A stretch of 9,688 nt of DNA from JAXHLG01 sp046497225 (GTDB lineage Bacteria > Patescibacteriota > Minisyncoccia > Moranbacterales > DUUL01), in NCBI GenBank assembly GCA_046497225.1, contig JAWOGA010000086.1:1-9688 (forward strand), in the 5' to 3' direction. A model generated the notes under the pieces. That model worked only from the letters and a program-made list of their open reading frames with translations, had not been told where the DNA came from and searched no databases. Every line of letters starts with the position of its first letter. Positions within the stretch are counted from its first letter, which is position 1. Shown here piece by piece: positions 1 through 5,880 of this stretch. Position numbers and translations under genes: made by a program.

Positions 1-115
1 CCTTGTTCCTGAGACATTCAATTTCGGTTCTTACTTGTTTGATTGTCTGCCTTAAAAGGTTCGGATCAGCCCTTTTTTCAGCTTTCCTCTTTTTACCCCC
101 TTGTCTTTTTGGCAT
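1..115 (-). CDS. Small basic protein, N-terminal 38 residues only (runs off the window)
   Basis: An open frame starts at an ATG (115-113) and continues past the left edge. It is preceded by a strong AGGAGG ribosome binding site with a 5-nt spacer, which fixes the start. The visible part is very rich in Lys and Arg (MPKRQGGKKRKAEKRADPN at the start), followed by a segment that could be helical (LLRQTIKQVRTEIECLRNK). I do not recognise a family. The basic start would suit a nucleic-acid or ribosome binding protein, but that is a guess from composition. It lies downstream of the islet and its terminator, so it is probably transcribed separately. Confidence 0.6.
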   Translation of the reverse strand, partial: MPKRQGGKKRKAEKRADPNLLRQTIKQVRTEIECLRNK

Positions 116-269
116 AAGAACCTCCTTTGTTTGAAAATCGCTTTAAAAAACCTTATAAAAAGGCTAAACCAAAACAAGTAAAAAGTCAAAATAATCTTCT
201 AAATAAAACAAAGGCAGCAATATCCTCCTTTTAATAATATCATGTAAAATAAACTAATTTCCGGAAAAC
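116..269. other. AT-rich intergenic stretch upstream of the partial ORF
   Basis: No convincing gene is visible between the terminator at 270-298 and the start at 115. On the minus strand it should hold the promoter of the partial ORF, but I could not pick a convincing -35/-10 pair. An isolated AGGAGG (minus strand, 224-229) is followed 3 nt later by a TTG opening an 18-codon frame, too close for a normal start. Confidence 0.35.
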
Positions 270-298
270 AACAAAGACGCCCTCGCGGGCGCCTTGTT
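270..298 (-). terminator. GC-rich hairpin terminator after the islet
   Basis: The arms AACAAAGACGCCC and GGGCGCCTTGTT flank a TCGC loop. On the minus strand the hairpin is followed by a short mixed T run (GTTTTCC), so it would end transcripts from the NUDIX operon and the repeat copy. The T tract is weak; it may work in both directions or only protect a 3' end. Confidence 0.5.
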
Positions 299-320
299 AT
301 AATATAAAGAATATTACTAT

Positions 321-620
321 CCCGAATTCTCGGGATTGATACTTGCAACTAAATCAAAATTTAGATATCTATCAAAACCTTTTGCGGTTAGTCCTATAGC
401 CCGGCATACGCCGGGTGCCTTTCGGCAAGCCAAAGCGTACTTGTACTCAAGTACGGCTACCAATTATTTGGCTTGGTTGAGCCCTTGGCGTTCTTCCGAA
501 CGAATCGGATTTCGACCGCCGGACAATAGCCATATCTCCCAAGCTCGATTCAGAAGAATCATAACTTTATTGGGAAATATCTTTCTGACTATGTCAATTT
601 CTCCCTAGAAAGGAGGTGAT
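321..620 (-). repeat. Direct repeat copy 1: duplicated 16S trailer plus last 12 nt of 16S
   Basis: This segment repeats the sequence just downstream of the 16S gene (3862-4143) in the same orientation. Positions 481-620 match 4004-4143 with only 3 differences in 140; the rest is more diverged but colinear. Identity stops abruptly after AGGAGGTGAT, inside the 16S 3' end that carries the anti-Shine-Dalgarno. Small hairpins recur in both copies with different stem sequences, for example CCCGA/TCGGG near the start and the 432-449 stem, suggesting a conserved RNA fold. I read it as the far attachment repeat of an inserted islet, possibly the original 16S trailer. It contains open frames, but they look like chance. 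Confidence 0.85.
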
Positions 621-632
621 TCGTGGGAGGAA

Positions 633-1169
633 TTATAATAATCCCAAATAATCTAATCCAATATATCCCACTTCTATATCTGTATTTTTTCCGCTTTTAA
701 GCAATGCTCTGAAATCTTCAAGTGGCATCAAGACAACCTCAGCAAATTCAGTTTTATCCAATTTCTGCTCGACAACTTTTTCACAATCCTTAACCACAAC
801 ACAATGCCGATTCATTGTGGAGTAAGCACAGTCATAAGCAGTAGCCACAAACTCTGCATTTCCTTTGTAGCCCGTTTCTTCCAAGAGCTCTCTTTCCGCC
901 GCTTGTTCGGGAGTTTCATTTTCGTCAACATAACCGCCGGGAAGCTCATTTAATATTTCATTCGGGCCTGGTCGAAATTGTTTGACCAATATTACCTGCT
1001 GGTCTTTGGTTAGAGCTAAGACCCCCGTAGCAGGTCCTTCTTTTTTTAGATAAAAATCCTTTTCTTCCCCATCGGGCATCTTGAATATAACCTCTTCAAT
1101 TTTCCTCCCGTATTTTTGGAATGCAATTTTTCTTGATAACTCCTTCCATTTTTCGATTTTGTCTGACAT
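633..1169 (-). CDS. NUDIX hydrolase, ADP-ribose pyrophosphatase-like
   Basis: A 178-residue protein with a complete Nudix box at residues 79-101: G-x5-E-x7-R-E-L-L-E-E-x-G, with REL and EET visible. This is the Mg-binding catalytic helix of hydrolases that split nucleoside diphosphates linked to another group. The flanking sequence (VILVKQFRPGPNEILNELPG before the box) is typical of ADP-ribose/ADP-sugar pyrophosphatases, so ADP-ribose or a nucleotide sugar is the likeliest substrate. It should be cytosolic, as no signal or membrane segment is seen. Its ATG lies 1 nt after the stop of the upstream HExxH gene and it has no clear ribosome binding site, so translation is probably coupled. The stop is only 12 nt from direct repeat copy 1, at the far end of the islet. 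The family is firm, the substrate is not. Confidence 0.9.
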   Translation of the reverse strand: MSDKIEKWKELSRKIAFQKYGRKIEEVIFKMPDGEEKDFYLKKEGPATGVLALTKDQQVILVKQFRPGPNEILNELPGGYVDENETPEQAAERELLEETGYKGNAEFVATAYDCAYSTMNRHCVVVKDCEKVVEQKLDKTEFAEVVLMPLEDFRALLKSGKNTDIEVGYIGLDYLGLL

Positions 1170-1170
1170 A

Positions 1171-1791
1171 TTATTTCAAAAAAGGTTTATAATTGAGAGT
1201 CTCTTTCTTATTGAACTTTAACTTCTCTATGTATTCCCTTGGAACACTCTCGCTTCCATTTTGGATTTGGTTTTTTCTATAAATCCCGTCTAGAAGTTCG
1301 CTCTCACAAAGAATATCCACCAGCATTTCCTTTTGCCAATGAGGGATTTTGTACTTTTCAATTAAAGGTTTTTCAATAATTAAATGAACTGTTTCGTGAA
1401 TTATTGTTTCAAAAATATTTTGAATAGAATCTGACATTAAAATGAAAATCTTATTTGGCAAATCATAACCGCCTCCGCTCCCATAGGCAGTGAAAAATAA
1501 CTCAACCAGCTCTGGAGCTTCATAATCAAAAGCGTTTAAAAACGTATTTAGCTTCAAGCCATTCTTATCTAATAATTCCTGAATTTCTCTTTGAATCTTT
1601 TCAAAATTCTCTTTGTTTTTCAAGAACTCCTTTTCTACCGCCTTTTCAATTTCGCTCTCTGTGCTTTGCTTGGATATCCCAATAGGCAATATAGCTTCAT
1701 ATCCGTTTTCCTCGTACCAATCAAGCTCGCTGACAACTTCCTTTGCCTGCTTAATTTCAGCTTCTAAGTTATAGTTAAAATTATATTTCAT
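1171..1791 (-). CDS. Putative HExxH metallopeptidase-like protein
   Basis: A 206-residue protein I cannot assign to a named family. Residues 132-136 read H-E-T-V-H inside a hydrophobic helix (IIHETVHLIIE), the zinc-binding and catalytic motif of many metallopeptidases. Acidic residues about 20-30 positions later (E155, D159, E163) could supply the third zinc ligand, as in gluzincins. The N-terminal ~75 residues are charged and probably helical. No signal peptide or membrane segment is seen, so it should act in the cytosol. The start at 1791 has no good Shine-Dalgarno. It is the first gene of a tight pair with the NUDIX gene and follows the terminator of the radical SAM/peptide operon. Proteolytic activity, or a role in maturing the neighbouring peptide, is only inferred. 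Confidence 0.7.
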   Translation of the reverse strand: MKYNFNYNLEAEIKQAKEVVSELDWYEENGYEAILPIGISKQSTESEIEKAVEKEFLKNKENFEKIQREIQELLDKNGLKLNTFLNAFDYEAPELVELFFTAYGSGGGYDLPNKIFILMSDSIQNIFETIIHETVHLIIEKPLIEKYKIPHWQKEMLVDILCESELLDGIYRKNQIQNGSESVPREYIEKLKFNKKETLNYKPFLK

Positions 1792-1834
1792 TGTTATGAT
1801 TATTTAAAAATCAACAGAATCTTTACTTATATTA

Positions 1835-1877
1835 CAAAAATAAAACGGGATATGCAATGTTTTGAACATATCCCGTT
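1835..1877 (-). terminator. Rho-independent terminator of the radical SAM/peptide operon
   Basis: A perfect 11-bp stem (AACGGGATATG at 1844-1854 with CATATCCCGTT at 1867-1877) is followed on the minus strand by TTTTATTTTT. It starts 34 nt after the stop of the cysteine-rich peptide, so it closes that operon and separates it from the HExxH/NUDIX pair. A 16-nt palindrome (TCTCAATTAATTGAGA, 1883-1898) lies between the peptide stop and this terminator. Confidence 0.85.
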
Positions 1878-1910
1878 AGGATTCTCAATTAATTGAGACA
1901 GTGTTGTGGC

Positions 1911-2072
1911 TTAAGGGCACTTACACTTGCCCCCACAAGCACACCGACCTGGACACTTGTTGTTGGAGCAAGTAACCCCCTCTGGGAAAAAACCATCGGG
2001 ACGCTTTTCCGGCAACTTGCCACAATCATTCCTCTCATTGAGAATGTCCATCGCCTTGTTTAACCTATCCAT
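1911..2072 (-). CDS. 53-residue cysteine-rich peptide, candidate RiPP precursor
   Basis: A short gene with a strong AAGGAGGT site 5 nt before its ATG. It starts 17 nt after the stop of the radical SAM gene and ends 34 nt before a terminator. The N-terminal ~16 residues (MDRLNKAMDILNERND) look like a helical leader. The rest has seven Cys: C17, then C35, C40, C44, C46, C50 and C52, spaced C-x4-C-x3-C-x-C-x3-C-x-C, with Gly, Lys and Pro between. The layout, a leader plus a Cys-rich C-terminus beside a SPASM-type radical SAM enzyme, is that of ribosomally made peptides bearing thioether crosslinks (ranthipeptide/SCIFF-like systems). The CxC pairs could instead bind metal, as in metallothioneins. 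No signal peptide is seen, and I do not recognise a named precursor family. Confidence 0.8.
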   Translation of the reverse strand: MDRLNKAMDILNERNDCGKLPEKRPDGFFPEGVTCSNNKCPGRCACGGKCKCP

Positions 2073-2089
2073 AATCTACCTCCTTGTCC

Positions 2090-3115
2090 CTAAAGGACCT
2101 CTTGGGGGTTAAAAGAAAACCATTGTAGGCAACAACCACCGCCACAATGATTATACCAACCACAATTTTCGCAATTTTCAGAAGGGTAAGCCAAGAGTCT
2201 TTCGTTTACCCCTACTACATCTTTTCTATTCCACCAATTTCGAAAGGTTTCGGCATTTGAAAAATCATCTCCATAGTACCCAATGGGTATATGATGAAGA
2301 CAATTACATAGCAGAACGCCTCCTTCTGAATTAAATATCAGTCCATTTCTTGAAAAGACGTGACAACCAATTATCATTTGCGATTCATTCTCAAGGTTTT
2401 CGATGAACCCTTCAGGAAAAAGACAAAATGGAACCGACATTTGAAAGCAAAGATTTCCGTTCATCACCCTATTTATACGAGGGTAAACTTCAACAATTTT
2501 ACCTGCAAGCTCAGCTGGATGAACTAGATACTGACTATCAATCTTGCCGAAACTAAAACTTGGTTGACACATTTCATACGAGATTGACTTACCTCCATTA
2601 TCTGCCACCAATTCCGCCATTTCCACAAGGTTATTTATAATCCTATTGCTGACTGTAACAGAAACTCCACTCAAGAGGTTGTTTGAAGAAAGTTTTTGAA
2701 GAGCCATTTTAACACGCTTAAACGAGCTTGCCCTTGTGAGTTCTTTATATTGAGCTTCATTGCCTGCTTTTAATGATAACTCAACATCAAATTTTAGACC
2801 ACTAAACTTTCTTAAAAACTTATCAGAGGAAAAAAGTACACCATTGGTAACTATTGTCGGCTTTCCCTCGGGGAATATTTGATTGATTTCAGCAATAAGC
2901 TTTGGTAAAGGTTTCCACAGTGTAGGTTCTCCACCTAAAATAATAATATTTTTAGCACCCGCGTCAAGACCAAGCCTTAAAAGTTTTATCGCCAACTGCA
3001 GACTCATCTCGTATTCTTCACCATAATTTGTCCCTTCTGCACAACACCACAAGCAACGAAAATTACATTTACGATTAATCGTAAGCCAAACTGTATTTAT
3101 TTCATTTCCGCTCAT
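2090..3115 (-). CDS. Radical SAM/SPASM-domain enzyme, probable peptide maturase
   Basis: A 341-residue protein. C17-x3-C21-x2-C24 near the N-terminus binds the SAM-cleaving 4Fe-4S cluster, and GGEPT (61-65) is the conserved SAM-binding turn. The C-terminus carries a SPASM signature for extra Fe-S clusters: C251-x13-G265-x4-C270, then C315-x2-C318-x5-C324-x3-C328, ending in a Cys-rich CGGGCC stretch. SPASM enzymes such as AlbA, PqqE, anaerobic sulfatase maturases and SCIFF maturases modify peptides or proteins by radical chemistry, usually without oxygen. The gene has a GGAGGA site 5 nt before ATG and is followed at once by the seven-Cys peptide, the obvious substrate. It lies inside the islet next to a recombinase remnant. 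The family is secure; the reaction (thioether formation is likely) and the substrate are inferred. Confidence 0.88.
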   Translation of the reverse strand: MSGNEINTVWLTINRKCNFRCLWCCAEGTNYGEEYEMSLQLAIKLLRLGLDAGAKNIIILGGEPTLWKPLPKLIAEINQIFPEGKPTIVTNGVLFSSDKFLRKFSGLKFDVELSLKAGNEAQYKELTRASSFKRVKMALQKLSSNNLLSGVSVTVSNRIINNLVEMAELVADNGGKSISYEMCQPSFSFGKIDSQYLVHPAELAGKIVEVYPRINRVMNGNLCFQMSVPFCLFPEGFIENLENESQMIIGCHVFSRNGLIFNSEGGVLLCNCLHHIPIGYYGDDFSNAETFRNWWNRKDVVGVNERLLAYPSENCENCGWYNHCGGGCCLQWFSFNPQEVL

Positions 3116-3216
3116 ATTAATCCTCCAATTTTTTAATGTGGATGTAGAAGAAATAAACTATATAAGGAACAAGACTACTTTATACATTAAATAAGTATTT
3201 CTATCAATAAATCTTT

Positions 3217-3582
3217 TCACCAATTTTTCATATCCATTCCTTTCCTGTGAGCTTCTTTGGCCTCATCATCACTTAATATGCCTAAGTAATGGCGACTTGT
3301 GGTTTGGATGTCAGAATGCCCGAGGAGGACTTGAATGTGCCCCAGGCTTACGCCTTTTTTGAGTAAAATTGTGGCAAAGCTGTGGCATATAATATGAGCT
3401 GTAACATTTGATGGTATTCCTAACTTTTTGCGATAATTTCTGAAGTTTCTTTGAGCGTCATTTCTGTCCCAGTGATTTGTCTTGCTCTCGGCTACAAAAA
3501 TAAACTTACCTTCATACCCCCTCTTTTTTATGTATTCTTTGATACATTTTAACGACCAATCTGTAAAATATAGCTTTCTCTG
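3217..3582 (-). pseudogene. Tyrosine recombinase/integrase, C-terminal remnant
   Basis: About 120 codons, translated from 3582 to the TGA at 3217, match the catalytic end of a tyrosine recombinase. They begin near KLYFTDWSLKCIKEYIKK. The box II region reads AHIICHSFATILLKKG, then LGHSDIQTT and the nucleophile context SRHYLG. The usual H-x-L-R-H is H-I-I-C-H here, so the catalytic arginine is Cys. An in-frame TAA lies just upstream (about 3583-3585), and no frame further up continues the protein, so the N-terminal half with the first catalytic Arg is gone. It is therefore a decayed gene. Its place next to the 16S-proximal repeat is where an integrase of an element inserted at a gene's 3' end usually sits. 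Confidence 0.85.
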
Positions 3583-3817
3583 TTAAATTCTTGTAAAGAA
3601 TAAGATTTTTACCTATTGGATTTTCAGAAATTTTATTGAATTTTAATTCTTCTTTTTGATTTCCAGCAATAATAAAGCTCTTTAGCCACAGAATATGTTT
3701 GAGTTGACTTTCCACTATGTGACATTGGTAAGAATAGAAAAAATACTTCTTCGACAACTGATGAAGTATTCCACTATCAATATTATTTTTATTTTCCCTT
3801 ATTTTCTGTTTACTTTT
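3583..3817. other. Non-coding AT-rich stretch between recombinase remnant and 16S terminator
   Basis: I see no supportable gene here. A minus-strand open frame of 107 codons (3835-3512) runs into the terminator hairpin and overlaps the recombinase remnant in another frame, with low-complexity composition. An 8-bp stem AATACTTC/GAAGTATT lies near 3743-3771. The stretch may be decayed recombinase sequence. Confidence 0.4.
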
Positions 3818-3847
3818 TACAAAAAAACGGGGCAAGATGCCCCGTTT
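3818..3847 (-). terminator. Rho-independent terminator of the 16S transcription unit
   Basis: The arms AAACGGGGC and GCCCCGTTT (3825-3847) enclose a 5-nt loop and are followed on the minus strand by seven T. This is the strongest terminator in the window. It lies ~15 nt past the end of trailer copy 2, so the 16S RNA is transcribed alone: no ITS tRNA, 23S or 5S follows. Confidence 0.9.
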
Positions 3848-3861
3848 CTAAAGAAACCACT

Positions 3862-4143
3862 CCCGAATAAATCGGGGTTGATTTGTAAATACCTATCAAA
3901 ACTTTTTGCGATTAGCCCTAAAGCCAAAGCGTGTTCGTACCCAAACACGGCTACAGATTCACCCAGTCATTCGAGAATGACACGGGTTATTTGGCTCTGT
4001 TAAGCCCTTGGCGTTCATCCGAACGAATCGGATTTCGACCGCCGGACAATAGCCATATCTCCCGAGCTCGATTCAGAAGAATCATAGCTTTATTGGGAAA
4101 TATCTTTCTGACTATGTCAATTTCTCCCTAGAAAGGAGGTGAT
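3862..4143 (-). repeat. Direct repeat copy 2: 16S trailer, forms processing stem with leader
   Basis: This is the 3' trailer of the 16S precursor. Positions 3891-3925 are complementary, with G-U wobbles, to the leader at 7436-7478, giving the long stem typical of rRNA precursors cut by RNase III. The right end overlaps the last 12 nt of mature 16S. The segment repeats 321-620 in direct orientation, nearly identical over 4004-4143. It has a local insertion (about 3957-3985) and lacks the GCCGGG hairpin of copy 1. I interpret it as the element-borne attachment copy that now serves as the real 16S 3' end. Confidence 0.8.
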
Positions 4144-4210
4144 CCATCCACAGCTTCCGCTACGGATGCCTTGTTACGACTTCATCCTGGTTACCGGACT
4201 CACCGTGGTT

Positions 4211-4371
4211 CCCGCGCTTTGCTTGCGAAATAAGCAAAGTATAATTTTGAATTTTGAATTAGGAATTTTTAAATAAATTTCTAATTCTTTAATTAATAAT
4301 TTCAAAATTGATTCGAAATTAAAAATTCTAAATTCTAAATTCACTTTGAATGTTCACATTCAAAGCGCGGG
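4211..4371 (-). repeat. AT-rich expansion at the tip of 16S helix 44 (V9)
   Basis: The h44 arms CCCGCGCTTTG (4211-4221) and CAAAGCGCGGG (4361-4371) pair perfectly over 11 bp and enclose ~139 nt absent from normal 16S. Inside are three units: a small hairpin (CTTTGCTT/AAGCAAAG, 4218-4240), a central AT-rich imperfect inverted repeat built from TTTTGAATT and TTCTAAATT units, and a 9-bp hairpin (CTTTGAATG/CATTCAAAG). The two small hairpins overlap the outer stem, so alternative folds compete. About 132 nt are ~90% identical by eye to the h40 expansion. There are no intron core motifs and no ORF. Confidence 0.85.
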
Positions 4372-4436
4372 AGCTTCGGGTGCTTCCGGCTTCCCTGATG
4401 TGACGGGCGATTATCTACCTGAAACTGGGCATTGAT

Positions 4437-4477
4437 GTTCCCATCGCGCCTGCGGATTTCCCGCACGCGACGAGCTC
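4437..4477 (-). other. Domain V-like hairpin of the intron
   Basis: Directly after the domain IV stem, GAGC starts a hairpin with a 9-bp lower stem (CUCGUCGCG/CGCGAUGGG), a GG bulge on the 3' side, a 5-bp upper stem (UGCGG/CCGCA) and a GAAAU loop. The two-nucleotide bulge and 9+5 layout match group II domain V. However, the AGC that should be the catalytic triad lies outside the paired part, and its partner is GGAAC rather than GUUC. It is a diverged domain V or a look-alike. The remaining 27 nt (4436-4410) form the domain VI candidate. Confidence 0.5.
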
Positions 4478-4917
4478 TAATGCATTTTTTGCTTAAGATT
4501 GAAAATCTTTTTCAATCCCGATTTATTCAAATGATCTTTATCTAAAACCATTTGAACAATTCTGCAAAAAATTTCAAAGTCACACCTCTTTGAAGCTAAC
4601 TTCAAAGAATTTCTTTTGAAAAATGGAATAATGATTTTACTCAAATGTTTTCTGTTGGCCACTTCAAATCGATAGCAATTCTGATGACTTGATCTTTTGT
4701 CGCCTTGGAAATAAACATTTCCGCAACCAAAGAATTCTTTAAGCTCATAGAGAATCTCCTTATCTTTCTCTATAAGTTTTACGTAAAACCTTGGTTCTAC
4801 TATTGCTCTTCTTTTGACTTGTTTGTTGGATTCAGGATTTCTTACATAGACAGTAAAACTTCCTTCTCCATCTACTAAGCCAACAACATAATTTGAGTTA
4901 ATCTTTTCCATATGCAT
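4477..4917 (-). CDS. LAGLIDADG homing endonuclease inside the 16S intron
   Basis: A 146-residue protein with one LAGLIDADG motif, VVGLVDGEG (residues 11-19), in which D16 and E18 are the acidic pair that would sit at the active site. A single motif implies that it works as a homodimer, cutting intron-less 16S alleles so that the intron is copied in. The rest is basic, with the alternating strand/helix pattern of the family (for example PRFYVKLIEKDKEILYELKEFFG). Two starts are possible, at 4917 and 4911; AAGGA lies 9 nt before the first, which I prefer. Start and stop both touch the domain IV stem, so the ORF fills domain IV, where reverse transcriptase genes normally sit in bacterial group II introns. 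It looks intact. Confidence 0.92.
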   Translation of the reverse strand: MHMEKINSNYVVGLVDGEGSFTVYVRNPESNKQVKRRAIVEPRFYVKLIEKDKEILYELKEFFGCGNVYFQGDKRSSHQNCYRFEVANRKHLSKIIIPFFKRNSLKLASKRCDFEIFCRIVQMVLDKDHLNKSGLKKIFNLKQKMH

Positions 4918-5500
4918 TAAAGTGAGTCCTTCTTCCGATTGATCGGAATACTATGACTCAGCTGACTTCTTACGCTGCGTAAGTTTCATTATTCAATTCT
5001 ATTATAACATAAAATTGAAACAGCGTAAGATCTCCCGGGGTCATTTCAACTTCCGTTCCTTGCATTCCAGCTGGCTTTGAATTGTATTTTCCTCATGCTC
5101 ACCACCGATTCATGAGTCAATACAGCCGTTTTGTTGCTGGACTGCAATTTGCTTCCAGGTCCTCTGCCCTGTTCCTCGCGGAATCAGGACTACCTTTCAG
5201 CTACGCCTTGCAACGGGATTACAAGGGGAGGGATTTTAACCCTCTGGAAATTAAAACTGCCCGGCGCTTTCATTGTGAGTACAAGATCCGAGAACGTATT
5301 CACCCCGACATGGCTGATTCGGGATTACTAGCGATTCCGGCTTCATGAGGTCGGGTTGCAGACCTCAATCCGAACTGGGACCGGCTTTTTGGGATTGGCT
5401 CCACCTTGCGGTATCGCGACCCTTTGTACCGGCCATTGTAGCATGTGTGTCGCCCAAGGTGTCTAGGGCCATGCTGATTTGACGTCATCCCCACCTTCCT

Positions 5501-5663
5501 CCCAGCACTTTAATTGCGAAGCAAACAAAGTGCAATTTTGAATTTTGAATTAAAAAATTTTAAATGAATTTCTAATTCTTTAAATAATAATTTCGAAATT
5601 GATTCGAAATTTAAAATTATAAATTTAAAATTCACTTTGAATGTTCACATTCAAAGTGCTGGG
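5501..5663 (-). repeat. AT-rich expansion at the tip of 16S helix 40
   Basis: CCCAGCACTTT (5501-5511) and AAAGTGCTGGG (5653-5663) form a perfect 11-bp stem that replaces the short h40 hairpin just before the GAGGAAGGTGGGG segment. The ~141 nt inside are the sister copy of the h44 expansion: the same AATTTTGAATTTTGAATT start, the same ATTGATTCGAAATT middle and the same CTTTGAATG/CATTCAAAG terminal hairpin. Where the copies differ, the flanking stem bases match the local helix, so each copy is fitted to its host helix. Confidence 0.85.
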
Positions 5664-5844
5664 CGGTCCCGTGTGACACTTATAACACACGGCAGGGGTT
5701 GCGCTCGTTACCCAACTTAATGGAACACTTCACAGCACGAGCTGACGACAACCATGCAACGCCTGTCCTGCACCCTCGTAGGCTTCCCTGATTTCTCAGG
5801 GCGTGCAGCAGGATGTCTAACCTTGGTAAGGTTCCTCGCTTATT

Positions 5845-5880
<36 letters not shown>

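Larger units (their letters stand above)
4410..5274 (-). mobile_element. Group II-like intron in 16S between C1399 and C1400 equivalents
   Basis: About 865 nt interrupt the decoding-site sequence: GTACTCAC on one side, CGCCCGTCAC on the other. Group II features on the RNA strand, in order: a long domain I; GUGAG (in GGUGGUGAGCAUG), which pairs with the last exon bases CUCAC as EBS1-IBS1; a domain II hairpin (CUUACGCUG/CAGCGUAAG, 5029-4969); a domain III-like motif (GUCAGCUGAGUCAUAGUA then GAAGGACUC) of the kind found before ORFs in bacterial group II introns; a domain IV stem (UAAUGCAU/AUGCAUUA, 4919-4912 with 4485-4478) holding the ORF; a GC-rich hairpin in the domain V place; and a domain VI hairpin with an unpaired A 7 nt from the 3' end, which ends in AU. 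Against this, the 5' end is AAUGA rather than GUGYG, and the domain V-like hairpin is 41 nt, not 34. Confidence 0.8.

Noticed and set aside
164..220. 18-codon leader-peptide-like frame on the minus strand after AGGAGG
   Set aside because: The TTG is only 3 nt from the AGGAGG and nothing else supports translation.
336..608. ORFs within both trailer repeats (also 3695-4131)
   Set aside because: They follow the repeat on the antisense strand, have no ribosome binding site, and the conserved signal is RNA hairpins rather than codons.
1927..2112. Plus-strand ORF of 61 codons
   Set aside because: It is antisense to the cysteine-rich peptide, which has a strong ribosome binding site and clear Cys pattern.
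3512..3835. Minus-strand ORF of 107 codons
   Set aside because: It starts inside the 16S terminator, overlaps the recombinase remnant in another frame, is low in complexity and matches no family I know.
4410..5274. Group I intron reading, with GAGUC/GACUC as P7 and UUCCGAU/AUCGGAA as P8
   Set aside because: The 5' exon does not end in U, the intron does not end in G, no clear P3/P4 core was found, and the same bases fit the group II domain III motif better.
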